Source: Bacillota bacterium (GTDB lineage Bacteria; Bacillota; Clostridia; Christensenellales; SZUA-584). From it: a DNA stretch of 23,239 nt. The DNA is taken from the NCBI GenBank assembly GCA_023436525.1, contig JAEZIW010000134.1, positions 1 through 23,239 on the forward strand, read 5' to 3'. The position numbers and the translations under genes were made by a program. Every line of letters begins with the position of its first letter. The first letter of the stretch is position 1. The notes under the pieces are model-generated. The model searched no databases. It saw only the letters and a list, made by a program, of their open reading frames with translations, and was not told the origin of the DNA. Positions 7,575 to 15,138 of the stretch are shown here, piece by piece.

Positions 7575-9404
7575 TTACCTCCTCTTTCTTTCACAGCAAT
7601 ATGTGAAGCGAAGACCGGCAAACCCCACACCACGGTTCTTGTCTCTTCCAGAAATTCGCAATTGAATATGTGAAACTTTTCTCATGTTAAGCCGGATACA
7701 AAATGTTCTCACAAATCGAATCACATCCCAAGTGAACACCATCCAATTAAACCAATCCCAAGCAAACGATTGCACATTATACTGACGTTGCTTAAACGTA
7801 TCTTGTTTTTCACTTCCGATGGATACAGTCGCCTTCACATTGCCATCAACAGCGAAACTTGGATAGACATTCAAGAAAGTTTTGAGTTCATCGGGGCTGC
7901 CCATATCATATGCTTTGCTTGTATAATATGAAAGAAATCCCTCACCGAAATCGCTTTGCTCCTTCACAAAACGCACAACTCCCTCATCAGCGCCATAATA
8001 AAGGCTTCCACCATCTTCACAAAAAACATTAGCTCGAATATTGTCAAACCGATACCAGGCTAGACGCCTTTGTGCCTGTTCATAATCCGCAAAATTATAA
8101 TATGGTGTTTGTTCATAGTCCCAAAGGTATGCATACCCGCCTGCACACAGCCAATAATAGCGCCCCGAATCCACCGAGCAAGCCTCTTCCAACCCGTCTT
8201 CATCGAGAAGCCGTGCATTGATATTTGCCGAAAGCGGTTTCACGGCAGTCTCAGTTTCATTGTCAGTCGAGATAAGCATATGTACGCCATTTTTTGAATT
8301 CGCGAACACAAGTCGATTGTCAATCAGCTGCAAACTACCCGGCATATCACACCCCATTGTGCTGTGACATTCTTTGACCGGATAATATACATCTTCACCA
8401 TCAAACGCGTAGCTCAATACAAAGATAGAGTTCTGCTTGAATATAACCAAATCTCCGCCCATCTTGGCCGCAGCCGTAATCGGCTCGCTGTTCTGATCCA
8501 GGTATTCCTCACCTGTATCGGGAAAGTATCTCATCCCTCCACCCACGCCTTGGCCAAGATCACTGTGCCAATAACTGCGGGGATATTTCGGGTTGCCCAT
8601 AACAAAAACTCGCGTTCCGCCAGAAAGACCCGCCGTCTCTCCTCCAAACGGTACTGCAACACGGCATCCCGCTATTTTGTTCATATTTCCTTCCATTGTT
8701 TTGTGTGCCGTAATCCAAACATTATTCGTCCCAAAAGGCGGAGCGCCATATGGGTTGCTGCCGCTCAAAAAATCGACCGTGCCATTCAAACGATTAACCG
8801 TGAAATGAATCCCTTCAATTAAATCCACTGTGTTGACACTTGCCGTTACCGGCGTAACATCAAGAGATTTATGAGGCAGGCTGTAAACTGTATCGGTTCC
8901 GTTTGCATTGTATTTAACCACAAAGCCGCTTCCGATCAAGTTATATGCATCCCCGGTGTCGCTGCCCGAAAGGTCTGGAAGTGCATTGTACATCACACAC
9001 GGAACAAATGGCATTAGCGCTGCGACTTCATACTCTGCTGAAAACTGCCATATTTGCTCGCCGTCCAGGTAATAAAGATTGTCACCAAACTCGCAGAAAA
9101 CTCCTTTTTTGTTGGGTAATCCGCTTCGAATGAGATGCAGTGTATTGTTCCGCCATCGGTAAAAACATCTGCCCGCGTGAACAGCATAAAAACCGCCAAA
9201 CAATGGAGATATCGTATGAACGGGTTCGTCCAAGTCGGATGCAATCTTTGTTTGCCCATCGCGCTTCATGAGTGCGCGTCCTCTAAACCACATGTTTAGC
9301 ATATCCGGACTCTGATTGTCCAGCACTCCATATTCCGGATCGTTTACGTTGAGACCTCCGTTTAAATCCGGCAGTTTGACTTCTTTAATTATTGTGTTTT
9401 GCAT
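7575..9404 (-). CDS. Large phage tail hub / stabilisation-like protein (609 aa)
   Basis: The 609-residue protein begins LPDLNGGLNVNDPEYGVLDN...SPDMLNMWFRG, an opening seen in podovirus tail hub proteins of the P22 gp10 'DNA stabilisation' kind. Repeated short beta-strand units follow (GGFYAVHAG, FGDNLYYLDGEQIWQF, GGDLVIFKQNSIFVLSY, DNRLVFANSKNGVHML, SGRYYWLCAGGYAYLWDY, DGGSLYYGADEGVVRF), suggesting a beta-propeller. The last about 120 residues are rich in aromatic residues and end in ERKRR. In P22 such a protein plugs the portal channel below the adaptor. The start at 9404 has AGAGGAG before it; a longer frame to 9482 overlaps the preceding gene and lacks a site. The hub role is inferred from fold-like pattern and order. 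Confidence 0.65.
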   Translation of the reverse strand: MQNTIIKEVKLPDLNGGLNVNDPEYGVLDNQSPDMLNMWFRGRALMKRDGQTKIASDLDEPVHTISPLFGGFYAVHAGRCFYRWRNNTLHLIRSGLPNKKGVFCEFGDNLYYLDGEQIWQFSAEYEVAALMPFVPCVMYNALPDLSGSDTGDAYNLIGSGFVVKYNANGTDTVYSLPHKSLDVTPVTASVNTVDLIEGIHFTVNRLNGTVDFLSGSNPYGAPPFGTNNVWITAHKTMEGNMNKIAGCRVAVPFGGETAGLSGGTRVFVMGNPKYPRSYWHSDLGQGVGGGMRYFPDTGEEYLDQNSEPITAAAKMGGDLVIFKQNSIFVLSYAFDGEDVYYPVKECHSTMGCDMPGSLQLIDNRLVFANSKNGVHMLISTDNETETAVKPLSANINARLLDEDGLEEACSVDSGRYYWLCAGGYAYLWDYEQTPYYNFADYEQAQRRLAWYRFDNIRANVFCEDGGSLYYGADEGVVRFVKEQSDFGEGFLSYYTSKAYDMGSPDELKTFLNVYPSFAVDGNVKATVSIGSEKQDTFKQRQYNVQSFAWDWFNWMVFTWDVIRFVRTFCIRLNMRKVSHIQLRISGRDKNRGVGFAGLRFTYCCERKRR

Positions 9405-9417
9405 GTTTTCTCCTCTA

Positions 9418-9975
9418 TTAAGCAATGCGCAACCAAATATACACGGGCACAGACGGTTGAATATTGTTATGCGGTGCACCATTTCCGGATGCCAGATTCA
9501 CTCCCTTTGCGGGGTTATTCGTTGCCGTTACCGCACTCACCAGGAATGAAGCGGTGACGTTTGCAGACGTATTTCGCGGCACGTATGAAAAGTTTGAACC
9601 GCTACCTATAAAGTCATGAAACAACTCCGGACAAACATGGCTATGCGCATTCTGGCTATGATTGTGCGTGTTTTGACCATGTGTGTGTGTTCCATTTTGC
9701 GATTCTGTCAAAGCAACCGTTTTTGAGCCGATAGTGCTGCCCACATGTGCAAAATCTGCGTCATTCGGATCAACACCCACGAGACAGCACCCCTCGGCAT
9801 ACCTCTCCCATTGACCACCCATCCGTCGTGAAGGGTTTTCTTCCGATAACGAAAGGTATAGTGAGCCAACAGGAAATACCTTCAGCACAACCTCACCCTT
9901 AACAACCTGCGCAATTTCATCCATACGCTTTGACAAGCGCAAAAACTGATCCATCGTTACTTGGGTTTGTGCCAT
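9418..9975 (-). CDS. Phage collar / baseplate Gp10-like protein with His-rich loop (185 aa)
   Basis: The 185-residue protein has a short helical N-terminus (residues 1-30), then FPVGSLYLSLSEENPSRRMGGQWERYAEGCCLVG, the start of the Gp10/tail collar fold. A His-rich loop (THTHGQNTHNHSQNAHSH, about 95-113) follows, and the C-terminus has the typical HNNIQPSVPVYIWLRIA. Tail collar and T4 Gp10-type domains form trimeric fibres; the H-x-H runs in such proteins can bind metal ions along the trimer axis. It lies 13 nt upstream of the hub-like gene. The start is supported by GAGGTGGATC before the ATG. Confidence 0.85.
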   Translation of the reverse strand: MAQTQVTMDQFLRLSKRMDEIAQVVKGEVVLKVFPVGSLYLSLSEENPSRRMGGQWERYAEGCCLVGVDPNDADFAHVGSTIGSKTVALTESQNGTHTHGQNTHNHSQNAHSHVCPELFHDFIGSGSNFSYVPRNTSANVTASFLVSAVTATNNPAKGVNLASGNGAPHNNIQPSVPVYIWLRIA

Positions 9976-9993
9976 GATCCACCTCTTTCACTC

Positions 9994-10356
9994 TCAACCC
10001 ATACCGTTCAGTGCTGAATAATCATCCGAAACTTCCGTTTCAACCGATCGAATTGTGCGTATCATCGCCCGATACATCGCACTGTAATCGGCATACATAT
10101 CGTTGTTTTTATCTGCCAGCGCGAAGCTCGCTGCAAGCCCATACGGCATGATACGTTCCGCCGTATCTTCCGACAATTCCAGCGTCTTTTCCAGATCGGT
10201 GACTGGCCGTGTGATTTTCTTGTTTTCATAAAACGCTAGCTCATGCTGCAACACATCGATCAACGCCGGTGCACGTTTCTCGTACTCGGCTGCGTCAGGC
10301 GATTCCGCCTGATCAATCAATGCCATTGCGAGCTCGTAAACTTCTTGAGCCGTCAT
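9994..10356 (-). CDS. Phage head-tail connector-like protein (120 aa)
   Basis: The 120-residue protein is largely helical: MTAQEVYELAMALIDQ, YEKRAPALIDVLQHELAFYEN, LEKTLELSEDTAERIMPYGLAASFALADKNN, YADYSAMYRAMIRTIRSVE. Short all-helical proteins of this kind, containing a PYGLAA-like turn, occur between capsid and tail genes in many Firmicute phages and are taken as head-tail connectors. It is the first gene of the lower-G+C tail half of the cassette. The start at 10356 has GGAGGTGAGAGCC upstream. The function is inferred from size, helix pattern and position. Confidence 0.6.
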   Translation of the reverse strand: MTAQEVYELAMALIDQAESPDAAEYEKRAPALIDVLQHELAFYENKKITRPVTDLEKTLELSEDTAERIMPYGLAASFALADKNNDMYADYSAMYRAMIRTIRSVETEVSDDYSALNGMG

Positions 10357-10463
10357 GGCTCTCACCTCCAAACAATTATTTTACAGAACTGTACTATCAA
10401 TCTGCTGCTATGTGATTTAACCTCATCTTCCTATCGAAAAAAGAAATCATATGAGCCTAAAGA

Positions 10464-10652
10464 TACTACCCATATGGAATGGGATGTCAGAAAGCTAACA
10501 AAGTTTCCTCGTGTCATTTTGACTGAGCGACAGCAAATGGAGAACCCCACGTTTAAAGCGATTTGCCATAAGAGTCGTAGTTGCGTCGCTTACTCCTTTG
10601 CATGACATCTGAAGGCGTTTATCATCAGGCTGACATCCCATAATGGGAACTA
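10464..10652. mobile_element. MITE-like inverted-repeat element (putative)
   Basis: The arms ATGGGATGTCAG (10479-10490) and CTGACATCCCAT (10630-10641) are perfect 12-bp inverted repeats. They extend outward with TACTACCCAT on the left and AATGGGAACTA on the right, giving imperfect ends of about 22 bp. The interior carries TGTCATTTTGACTGAGCGA (10513-10531), similar to the dispersed repeats at 15.14-15.44 kb. There is no internal transposase and no clear target duplication. Confidence 0.5.
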
Positions 10653-10698
10653 CGTTTAAATTTAATCATTCACTCCGTTAACGGAGTCACTGATATCA

Positions 10699-10728
10699 GG
10701 CTTTGTCCGTTACCGGGACAGATAAGCC
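10699..10728 (-). terminator. Possible transcription end hairpin after the head module
   Basis: GGCTT-TGTCC (10699-10708) pairs with GGACA (10716-10720) and AAGCC (10724-10728) around a 7-nt loop with a 3-nt bulge. It begins 1-2 nt after the stop codon of the decoration-like gene on the minus strand. No T-run follows, so termination is uncertain; 3'-end stabilisation is equally possible. Confidence 0.4.
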
Positions 10729-10729
10729 C

Positions 10730-11104
10730 TTACAGCTGAACAGCTTCGATGGAAATACTGCTGAGCTGCTGAGCTGTCAGCGCATCGCCGTCTGCTGCTT
10801 TAAGCTCCACCGACACCGCGCCATCGGAATACCTTTTGTGCCTTGCCGTATCAAACAGCGCAATGTACGCGGTCTGACCCGCTGCCACTGAAACCGACTT
10901 GTCACCAAGCACGGCTCTCGGGCCATCACCAGCCTTCAGAACCACCATTATCTGTGTGGCCTCATTTCCGTTGCTGACGCGCAATGCCATGCGCGAATCT
11001 TTGCCCGGCAGCACCGTTTGAACCGCAGCAGCTGCTGCCACTTCACTTTCCAAAGCCGCGCTGACCGACCCGCCGCTCACATTAAATATACTTACATTTG
11101 CCAT
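10730..11104 (-). CDS. Phage head decoration-like protein (124 aa)
   Basis: The 124-residue protein is small, acidic and beta-rich with an Ala-rich strand: VSIFNVSGGSVSAALESEVAAAAAVQTVLPG, then RMALRVSNGNEATQIMVVLKAGDGPRAVLGD, VSVAAGQTAYIALFDTARHKRYSDG, ending SISIEAVQL. Such a protein just downstream of the coat gene is often a capsid decoration or stabilisation protein. The sequence itself does not prove it. The start is fixed by AAGGAGG 7 nt before the ATG. It lies 12 nt after the coat gene and shares its high G+C content. Confidence 0.6.
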   Translation of the reverse strand: MANVSIFNVSGGSVSAALESEVAAAAAVQTVLPGKDSRMALRVSNGNEATQIMVVLKAGDGPRAVLGDKSVSVAAGQTAYIALFDTARHKRYSDGAVSVELKAADGDALTAQQLSSISIEAVQL

Positions 11105-11116
11105 AGTGCAGCCTCC

Positions 11117-11956
11117 TTATATAACCGTCTCATCCGCCGTTGTCAAATCAACACGGATCAGTTCGGCCGGACGAATGACCGTACCGCCATACAAATGGAG
11201 CACCTTAAACGCATCTGCAAATGTTTTCTCAGGCTTATACCTTTCAATCATTCCTGCGGGTATCTGCTCCGCAAGCGCAATTGCCTGCCGCGTAAATGCC
11301 ATACAATGATGCACATCCCCCGTCTTTCTGATTGAGTTGGATACATAAACGCCAAAGTTCAAGTAACTTCCTTTAAACCCCTTGCCGAATACTTCCGCGT
11401 TGCTCTGCTGAAACACAATCTTCCCAAGTACGAGCTTTGTGTAAATGGCGGGCGAAATCACAAGAAAACGCTCCTCTTCAAAAGGCACATCCGACTCGAG
11501 CAGCGCTTGTTCTGCCTCCGCAAGAGTCGAAAGAATCGATGCCGATGTGCAGCTTGTGTTTTCGATCACCCCGCCGGCTTGCGCATGAAACCCCGCGAGA
11601 TATTCGTCCAGCGTTTGCGCCAGTGCCTTTTTGGCTTCTCTGACTTCCACACCGAAAACCTCGCCCTGCGCCTGAACCTTATCCACCCTGTCCACCTCAA
11701 CATTAACGTATTTGGCTTCGGTGATGTAAAGATCCTGATTGTAGTTCGTCTTCTGTTCGAGCAAGATATCCTCACCGGGCGTGTAGTCCTTCACTGAAGG
11801 CCGCCCCACACCCGCTATGTGCAGAACATCCCCCTTCTTGGTGATTTCTCCGAGAATGGGGCCTTTGTAGGTGAGGTTTTTAAACACACAATCTCTGCCT
11901 CTGTCTGTCATCAACTCTTTGGCCAGTATCTCCGGCCGGAAACTTTCGTATGCCAA
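11117..11956 (-). CDS. Phage major capsid (coat) protein, HK97 fold, P22/N4gp56-like
   Basis: The 279-residue protein reads as a coat protein: AYESFRPEILAKELMTDRGRDCVFKNLTYKGPI at the N-terminus, the P-loop-like region GRPSVKDYTPGEDILLEQ, an extended strand NYNQDLYITEAKYVNVEVDRVDK, then LFVISPAIYT-like LVISPAIYTKLVL and the C-terminal AFTRQAIALAEQIP (typical of HK97-fold coats) and a YGGTVIRPAELIRVD end. It follows the scaffold by a few nt. The start codon is TTG at 11956, with AAAGGA upstream, so translation may depend on coupling to the scaffold gene. Coat protein identity is firm; the exact subfamily is less so. Confidence 0.85.
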   Translation of the reverse strand: MAYESFRPEILAKELMTDRGRDCVFKNLTYKGPILGEITKKGDVLHIAGVGRPSVKDYTPGEDILLEQKTNYNQDLYITEAKYVNVEVDRVDKVQAQGEVFGVEVREAKKALAQTLDEYLAGFHAQAGGVIENTSCTSASILSTLAEAEQALLESDVPFEEERFLVISPAIYTKLVLGKIVFQQSNAEVFGKGFKGSYLNFGVYVSNSIRKTGDVHHCMAFTRQAIALAEQIPAGMIERYKPEKTFADAFKVLHLYGGTVIRPAELIRVDLTTADETVI

Positions 11957-11962
11957 TTCTCA

Positions 11963-12643
11963 TCATCCTTTCTGTTCGTTTTGTCCCGTTAAAAAAGCCC
12001 AGATTCGGCTGTGATTTTTTTCAAGCTCCGCCGGGCTCATCATTTTAATGCTGACATCAGAGATCGGCCTTGGTGAAGCCGCTCCGATACCGACAGCACC
12101 ACCCATGCTGGCTGTTGAGTTTTGCGCGTTGGTTTGTCGCGCCAGCTCAAGCTGCTGCTCCTTTAGTCTCATTCTGTCGTAAGCATCAAGCAACGGCGTA
12201 CCGTCCTTCCATGCATCCACCACCGCATTTGGCAGCGTACGCGGATCGACATCCGGGTGAATCTGTAAAAAATCTGTCAACTGCGCATTTACAGCTTCCT
12301 GCTTTTTCTTGTCTTCGTCCAGCGCCAGTTTTAAAGCGGTAAGCACCTCCGCTTCATCTATGCCGTTTGTTTGCGCATAGTCCTTCGCGGCCGCACCGAT
12401 GTCCTCATATGCCGACAGCATTTCCTGAGCTTTTTCCAGTCTGCCGTTGATTTTATCGTAGTTAAGCCCTTTCTGGGCATACTCCGCCGCCGCTTCACGG
12501 GAAAGCGGCAGTTGCTCTTTGTTGTACCGAACTGTCAGAAACGCGTTGTCCTGATCACTGTTTTGTCCACCGTCTCCGCCGTCTGTACGCATCGGCTGGT
12601 TTGCCGTATCCACGGCCTGTGGTTGGGCCATATCATTCATCAT
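11963..12643 (-). CDS. Phage scaffolding protein (226 aa)
   Basis: The 226-residue protein is acidic, Gln/Ala-rich and mostly helical. After a disordered N-terminus it has TVRYNKEQLPLSREAAAEYAQKGLNYDKINGRLEKAQEML (about 37-76), the motif typical of scaffolds in Firmicute podo- and siphophages. A helical middle follows, then a Gly/Ser linker (NSTASMGGAVGIGAASPR) and a C-terminal stretch (IKMMSPAELEKNHSRIWAFLTG) likely to contact the coat. Scaffold directs procapsid assembly and then leaves. The start at 12643 has AAGGAG 5 nt upstream. It lies immediately before the coat gene. Confidence 0.85.
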   Translation of the reverse strand: MMNDMAQPQAVDTANQPMRTDGGDGGQNSDQDNAFLTVRYNKEQLPLSREAAAEYAQKGLNYDKINGRLEKAQEMLSAYEDIGAAAKDYAQTNGIDEAEVLTALKLALDEDKKKQEAVNAQLTDFLQIHPDVDPRTLPNAVVDAWKDGTPLLDAYDRMRLKEQQLELARQTNAQNSTASMGGAVGIGAASPRPISDVSIKMMSPAELEKNHSRIWAFLTGQNEQKG

Positions 12644-12668
12644 GTTGTCTCCTTAAAATTTCTAAAAT

Positions 12669-12692
12669 TAAAAAAGCCCCTGAGGCCTTTTT
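12669..12692 (-). terminator. Rho-independent terminator upstream of the scaffold gene
   Basis: On the minus strand AAAAAGGCC-TCAG-GGGCTTTTTT forms a stem with a T-run, after the coiled-coil membrane gene and before the scaffold. The element interrupts the phage operon. Confidence 0.7.
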
Positions 12693-12742
12693 ATTTGTAT
12701 ACAGTCTCGGATTTACGAAATAAAGTTTATCGGCTGATTCAA

Positions 12743-12770
12743 GCAAGGGGCTGATATCACAGCCCCTTGC
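12743..12770. repeat. Perfect 11-bp hairpin
   Basis: GCAAGGGGCTG (12743-12753) and CAGCCCCTTGC (12760-12770) flank a 6-nt loop. It lies just after the coiled-coil membrane gene stop. There is no T-run on either strand, so it may be a second, weaker terminator or a processing site. Confidence 0.6.
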
Positions 12771-12781
12771 CCATTGATCAT

Positions 12782-13213
12782 TTACTGAACCGCCATATCA
12801 ATGATGTTAAGAATCACAGAAACAAGCCCGGGCACTGCCGCAATAAGAGCGATCATCCATCCCCGCCGTACGCTTTGTTCCTTCGAGGTGTTCTTTTCTA
12901 TCCGCTCCAGCTTTTCACCGAGTATGCTCAGCATTTCATTAAAGAGCCGCATATCGCCTTCTATTCCTGTTTTAATATTATCCATGCGGCCTTGTACTTC
13001 AGCCAGATTCACACGAATCTGATTCGTCTGCTCTTCAAGCTTGCTGAGCCGTTTACCGTGACGTTCTTCGAGCATTTGTGTCTCACTTCTTATGGCGCGC
13101 CCGATGTCGGCACATCCGCCCTCATCTTCATCCAGCCCCAGCTTTTCAAACATGGCTGATAATCGGGATACCAGTACATCCTGATCCGTGACCACCACCC
13201 CCTTTTTTTCCAT
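12782..13213 (-). CDS. Coiled-coil, C-terminally membrane-anchored protein (143 aa), possibly XhlA/holin-like
   Basis: The 143-residue protein has a short N-terminal domain, a long helical coiled-coil region (about 38-110, heptads with LEERHGKRLSKLEEQTNQI and ILGEKLERIEKN), a basic patch (SVRRG) and one transmembrane helix at the end (about 118-139). That layout resembles phage XhlA haemolysin/holin-accessory proteins, which act at the membrane during lysis, but this one is longer than typical XhlA (about 90 aa). It lies between portal and scaffold, an unusual place, and is followed by a hairpin and a terminator, like an inserted accessory gene. No clear ribosome binding site precedes the ATG at 13213. 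Confidence 0.6.
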   Translation of the reverse strand: MEKKGVVVTDQDVLVSRLSAMFEKLGLDEDEGGCADIGRAIRSETQMLEERHGKRLSKLEEQTNQIRVNLAEVQGRMDNIKTGIEGDMRLFNEMLSILGEKLERIEKNTSKEQSVRRGWMIALIAAVPGLVSVILNIIDMAVQ

Positions 13214-13247
13214 AGCAAATAATAAGGTAACGGTTACTTACTTTATT

Positions 13248-14866
13248 TTATTCTCTATTGATCTTTTCGACCGTCTTCTTACTATCCAATTTTTTTATGG
13301 TCTTAGGCACTATTGCAGCATCCATCTGCGGCAATATCGGCGCTGTTTGTGATTGTTCCTGCTGTGCCTCCCAGCTCTTCACCTCATCCAGCAATTCTTC
13401 ACGCATCGGAATATGCCCATCCGGAACGCGTTCAAGATATTGTCTGAATGAAATCTCTTTTCCCTTCAGGAGGTTGTCCAGTGTTTGCACCACCTGCACC
13501 TCGCTCCACATCGTCGACGGCCCCACATCCACCTTCAAGCGCAGCGTGTACGCATCAAGAACATCGTCAGCAATCGGTATAAAAATGCGCTGTCCCTCTT
13601 GCTCAAGCGGTATCATTCGGCCCGCGCGGTAATATTGCTTTATAAAATCCAGCCAGATCAATCCGATGTCCTCCACGAACGCATAGAACCGTTCCTGCTG
13701 CGACTGCAGCGGTACCAACGCCGCATCTCTCGTGGCAATAAAGGCTGACGTGTTGTCCGGGTTTGTTATATTGCCGAGCGTAACATCGTTCGCCCCCATC
13801 ATGCGCATCGTGGTATCAAGGGTTGCATTCAGCCCGTTCCATGCGTCATAGGTTGCACCCGGCGGCATCAAATACTGGGCCGCGCCCGCAATATCGCCGT
13901 TCACGGCCACCGCCCCCGCCACCTTGTTGCTCCATTCGCGGATGCGTGTTCGGTCGAATATCACCTTCGGAAAGCTCATCTGCATCTGGCTCAGCTGAGA
14001 AAGCGCGAGAATTTTGTTGACAAATACCTGGTTGGGTATCAGCCCCGTCACCTCGGCCACCCCGTGGCAGGAGTTCTTGCGCGTGTCCCAGTTCATCAGC
14101 GCAACAGGGTACATTGTGAGCCGTGTGTCCTTAGGCGGCTGAATCACAGCATTGCGGACGCTCTTCTCGCACCATACCCGCCCGTCCTTTTTGTACATTT
14201 TGAGCAGCACGTTGCATTTGCCCGCGTCTTCCAGCTCCACCTTGCCAAGATCGCCCGCTGTGTACGAATTGTCCTCATCAGCCGTTATCTCATCAACGTT
14301 GACACAGCCATTGGCCCGCGCTTCCTCCTTCACCTTGGATAGAAGCTCCCGAAACGCAAGGATGATATACGGCTGGTTCTGCACATCCGTGCTATTCGGG
14401 TTGCCCGGGTAAAAGTTCACATTGTCGATAATCTGCGTGGCGATGTCGCCCGTTAAAGCCTGTCCCGTTTCCAGCGTGCTGTCCCAGTAAAAATACTGCA
14501 CAAAATCACCCGTGATTGCGGCTTGCTTCAAGCCTTCCTTGGTCAGGTAATCCATCTTCAGTCGTTCCAGAGCATATCGCAGTACTGGGATATCTGCCGC
14601 GCGTAGATGCCGATATCGCCGCCATCGCTGACGCCCTCCGCGAAGAACTTGAGCTTAAGCTGTCTGTCCGTTACTGCCGCGATCTTCCACGCAGACGCAT
14701 AGCGGATGAAGTTGACCACCGGTGTCGGCAGCCCTTCGTGCGGAATGCCCACCCACTGGTCCCCGGCGTAAAACCGTTCGTTTAAGTCCACCGTGTGATA
14801 TAGGCCGATACGCGCCTTGTAGTCGATGCCCTGCTCATACTCCTGCCAGATTTGTGTGCTGCTCAT
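13248..14866 (-). pseudogene. Phage portal protein, podovirus type, broken by a one-base frameshift
   Basis: Two adjoining frames make one portal. 13248..14555 gives 435 residues starting DYLTKEGLKQAAITGDFVQYF; 14558..14866 gives 102 residues starting STQIWQEYEQGIDYKARIG, with FYAGDQWVGIPHEGLPTPVVN. The frames join if one G is added in CTCTGGAAC (about 14570): ...DMLW-ERLK-MDYL instead of DMLWND-stop. The downstream frame has no good ribosome binding site at its own ATG, so the portal is probably inactive unless the base is a sequencing error. The portal forms the dodecameric DNA entry ring; length about 540 residues would be normal. The N-terminal piece overlaps the preceding gene by ATGA. 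Confidence 0.85.
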
Positions 14867-15060
14867 ATGCGTTCACCGTACGGGTCGTAATCGAGTATCG
14901 CCTCATACTTTTTCATCAGCGCGTCCTGCTGCTGGGCTGCTTCATCAGTTAATGTCTTATTGCCGCGCACGGCACTGCGCCTTAAGCCCGCCCGATACCC
15001 AACCAGCCCCGCCGCCGCAATCAGCAAGCCAGCCGCTGCGCCGATTAATATCTGCACCAT
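14863..15060 (-). CDS. Small membrane protein at the head of the phage cassette (65 aa)
   Basis: The 65-residue protein has one N-terminal transmembrane helix (LIGAAAGLLIAAAGLVGYRAG), then a basic stretch (LRRSAVRGNK) and a helix ending in YEAILDYDPYGERI. It is translated into the portal start (ATGA overlap). Small proteins ending in a YDPYG-like motif before a portal gene occur in other Firmicute phages, from memory; I know of no proven role. A ribosome site AAGGAGGGG precedes the ATG. Frame and codon use agree with the portal. Confidence 0.6.
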   Translation of the reverse strand: MVQILIGAAAGLLIAAAGLVGYRAGLRRSAVRGNKTLTDEAAQQQDALMKKYEAILDYDPYGERI

Positions 15061-15095
15061 CCCATACCCCTCCTTGCTTGTATTCAGACATAAGA

Positions 15096-15120
15096 AAAGA
15101 GCGCCGTTCCCGCGCCCTTT
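15096..15120. terminator. Hairpin upstream of the phage cassette
   Basis: AAAGAGCGC (15096-15104) pairs with GCGCCCTTT (15112-15120) around a 7-nt loop (one G-T pair). On the minus strand it is followed by a short T-rich run and would stop transcription arriving from the right before the first cassette gene. The gene it would have terminated is missing. Confidence 0.5.
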
Positions 15121-15138
15121 GTTCCAAGACCCCTGCCT

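Larger units (their letters stand above)
10372..10729. other. 358-bp non-coding gap between head and tail modules, rich in inverted repeats
   Basis: No gene fits here. From left to right the gap contains a MITE-like element with inverted ends (10464-10652), a 16-bp perfect palindrome ACTCCGTTAACGGAGT (10672-10687) and a two-part hairpin just after the decoration-gene stop (10699-10728). It coincides with the change of base composition between tail and head genes. Confidence 0.7.

Noticed and set aside
10464..10652. CRISPR array or RNA gene in the repeat-rich gap
   Set aside because: The repeats are inverted and not regularly spaced; no tRNA or known RNA fold could be recognised.
14540..14600. 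Programmed -1 ribosomal frameshift in the portal gene
   Set aside because: No X-XXY-YYZ slippery sequence is present (CTCTGGAAC) and I know of no such shift in portal genes; a base deletion or read error explains it more simply.
5952..15060. Gene transfer agent, capsid-forming satellite island or R-type tailocin
   Set aside because: The first two require packaging or integration genes, which are absent; tailocins lack heads, whereas coat, scaffold and portal are all here.
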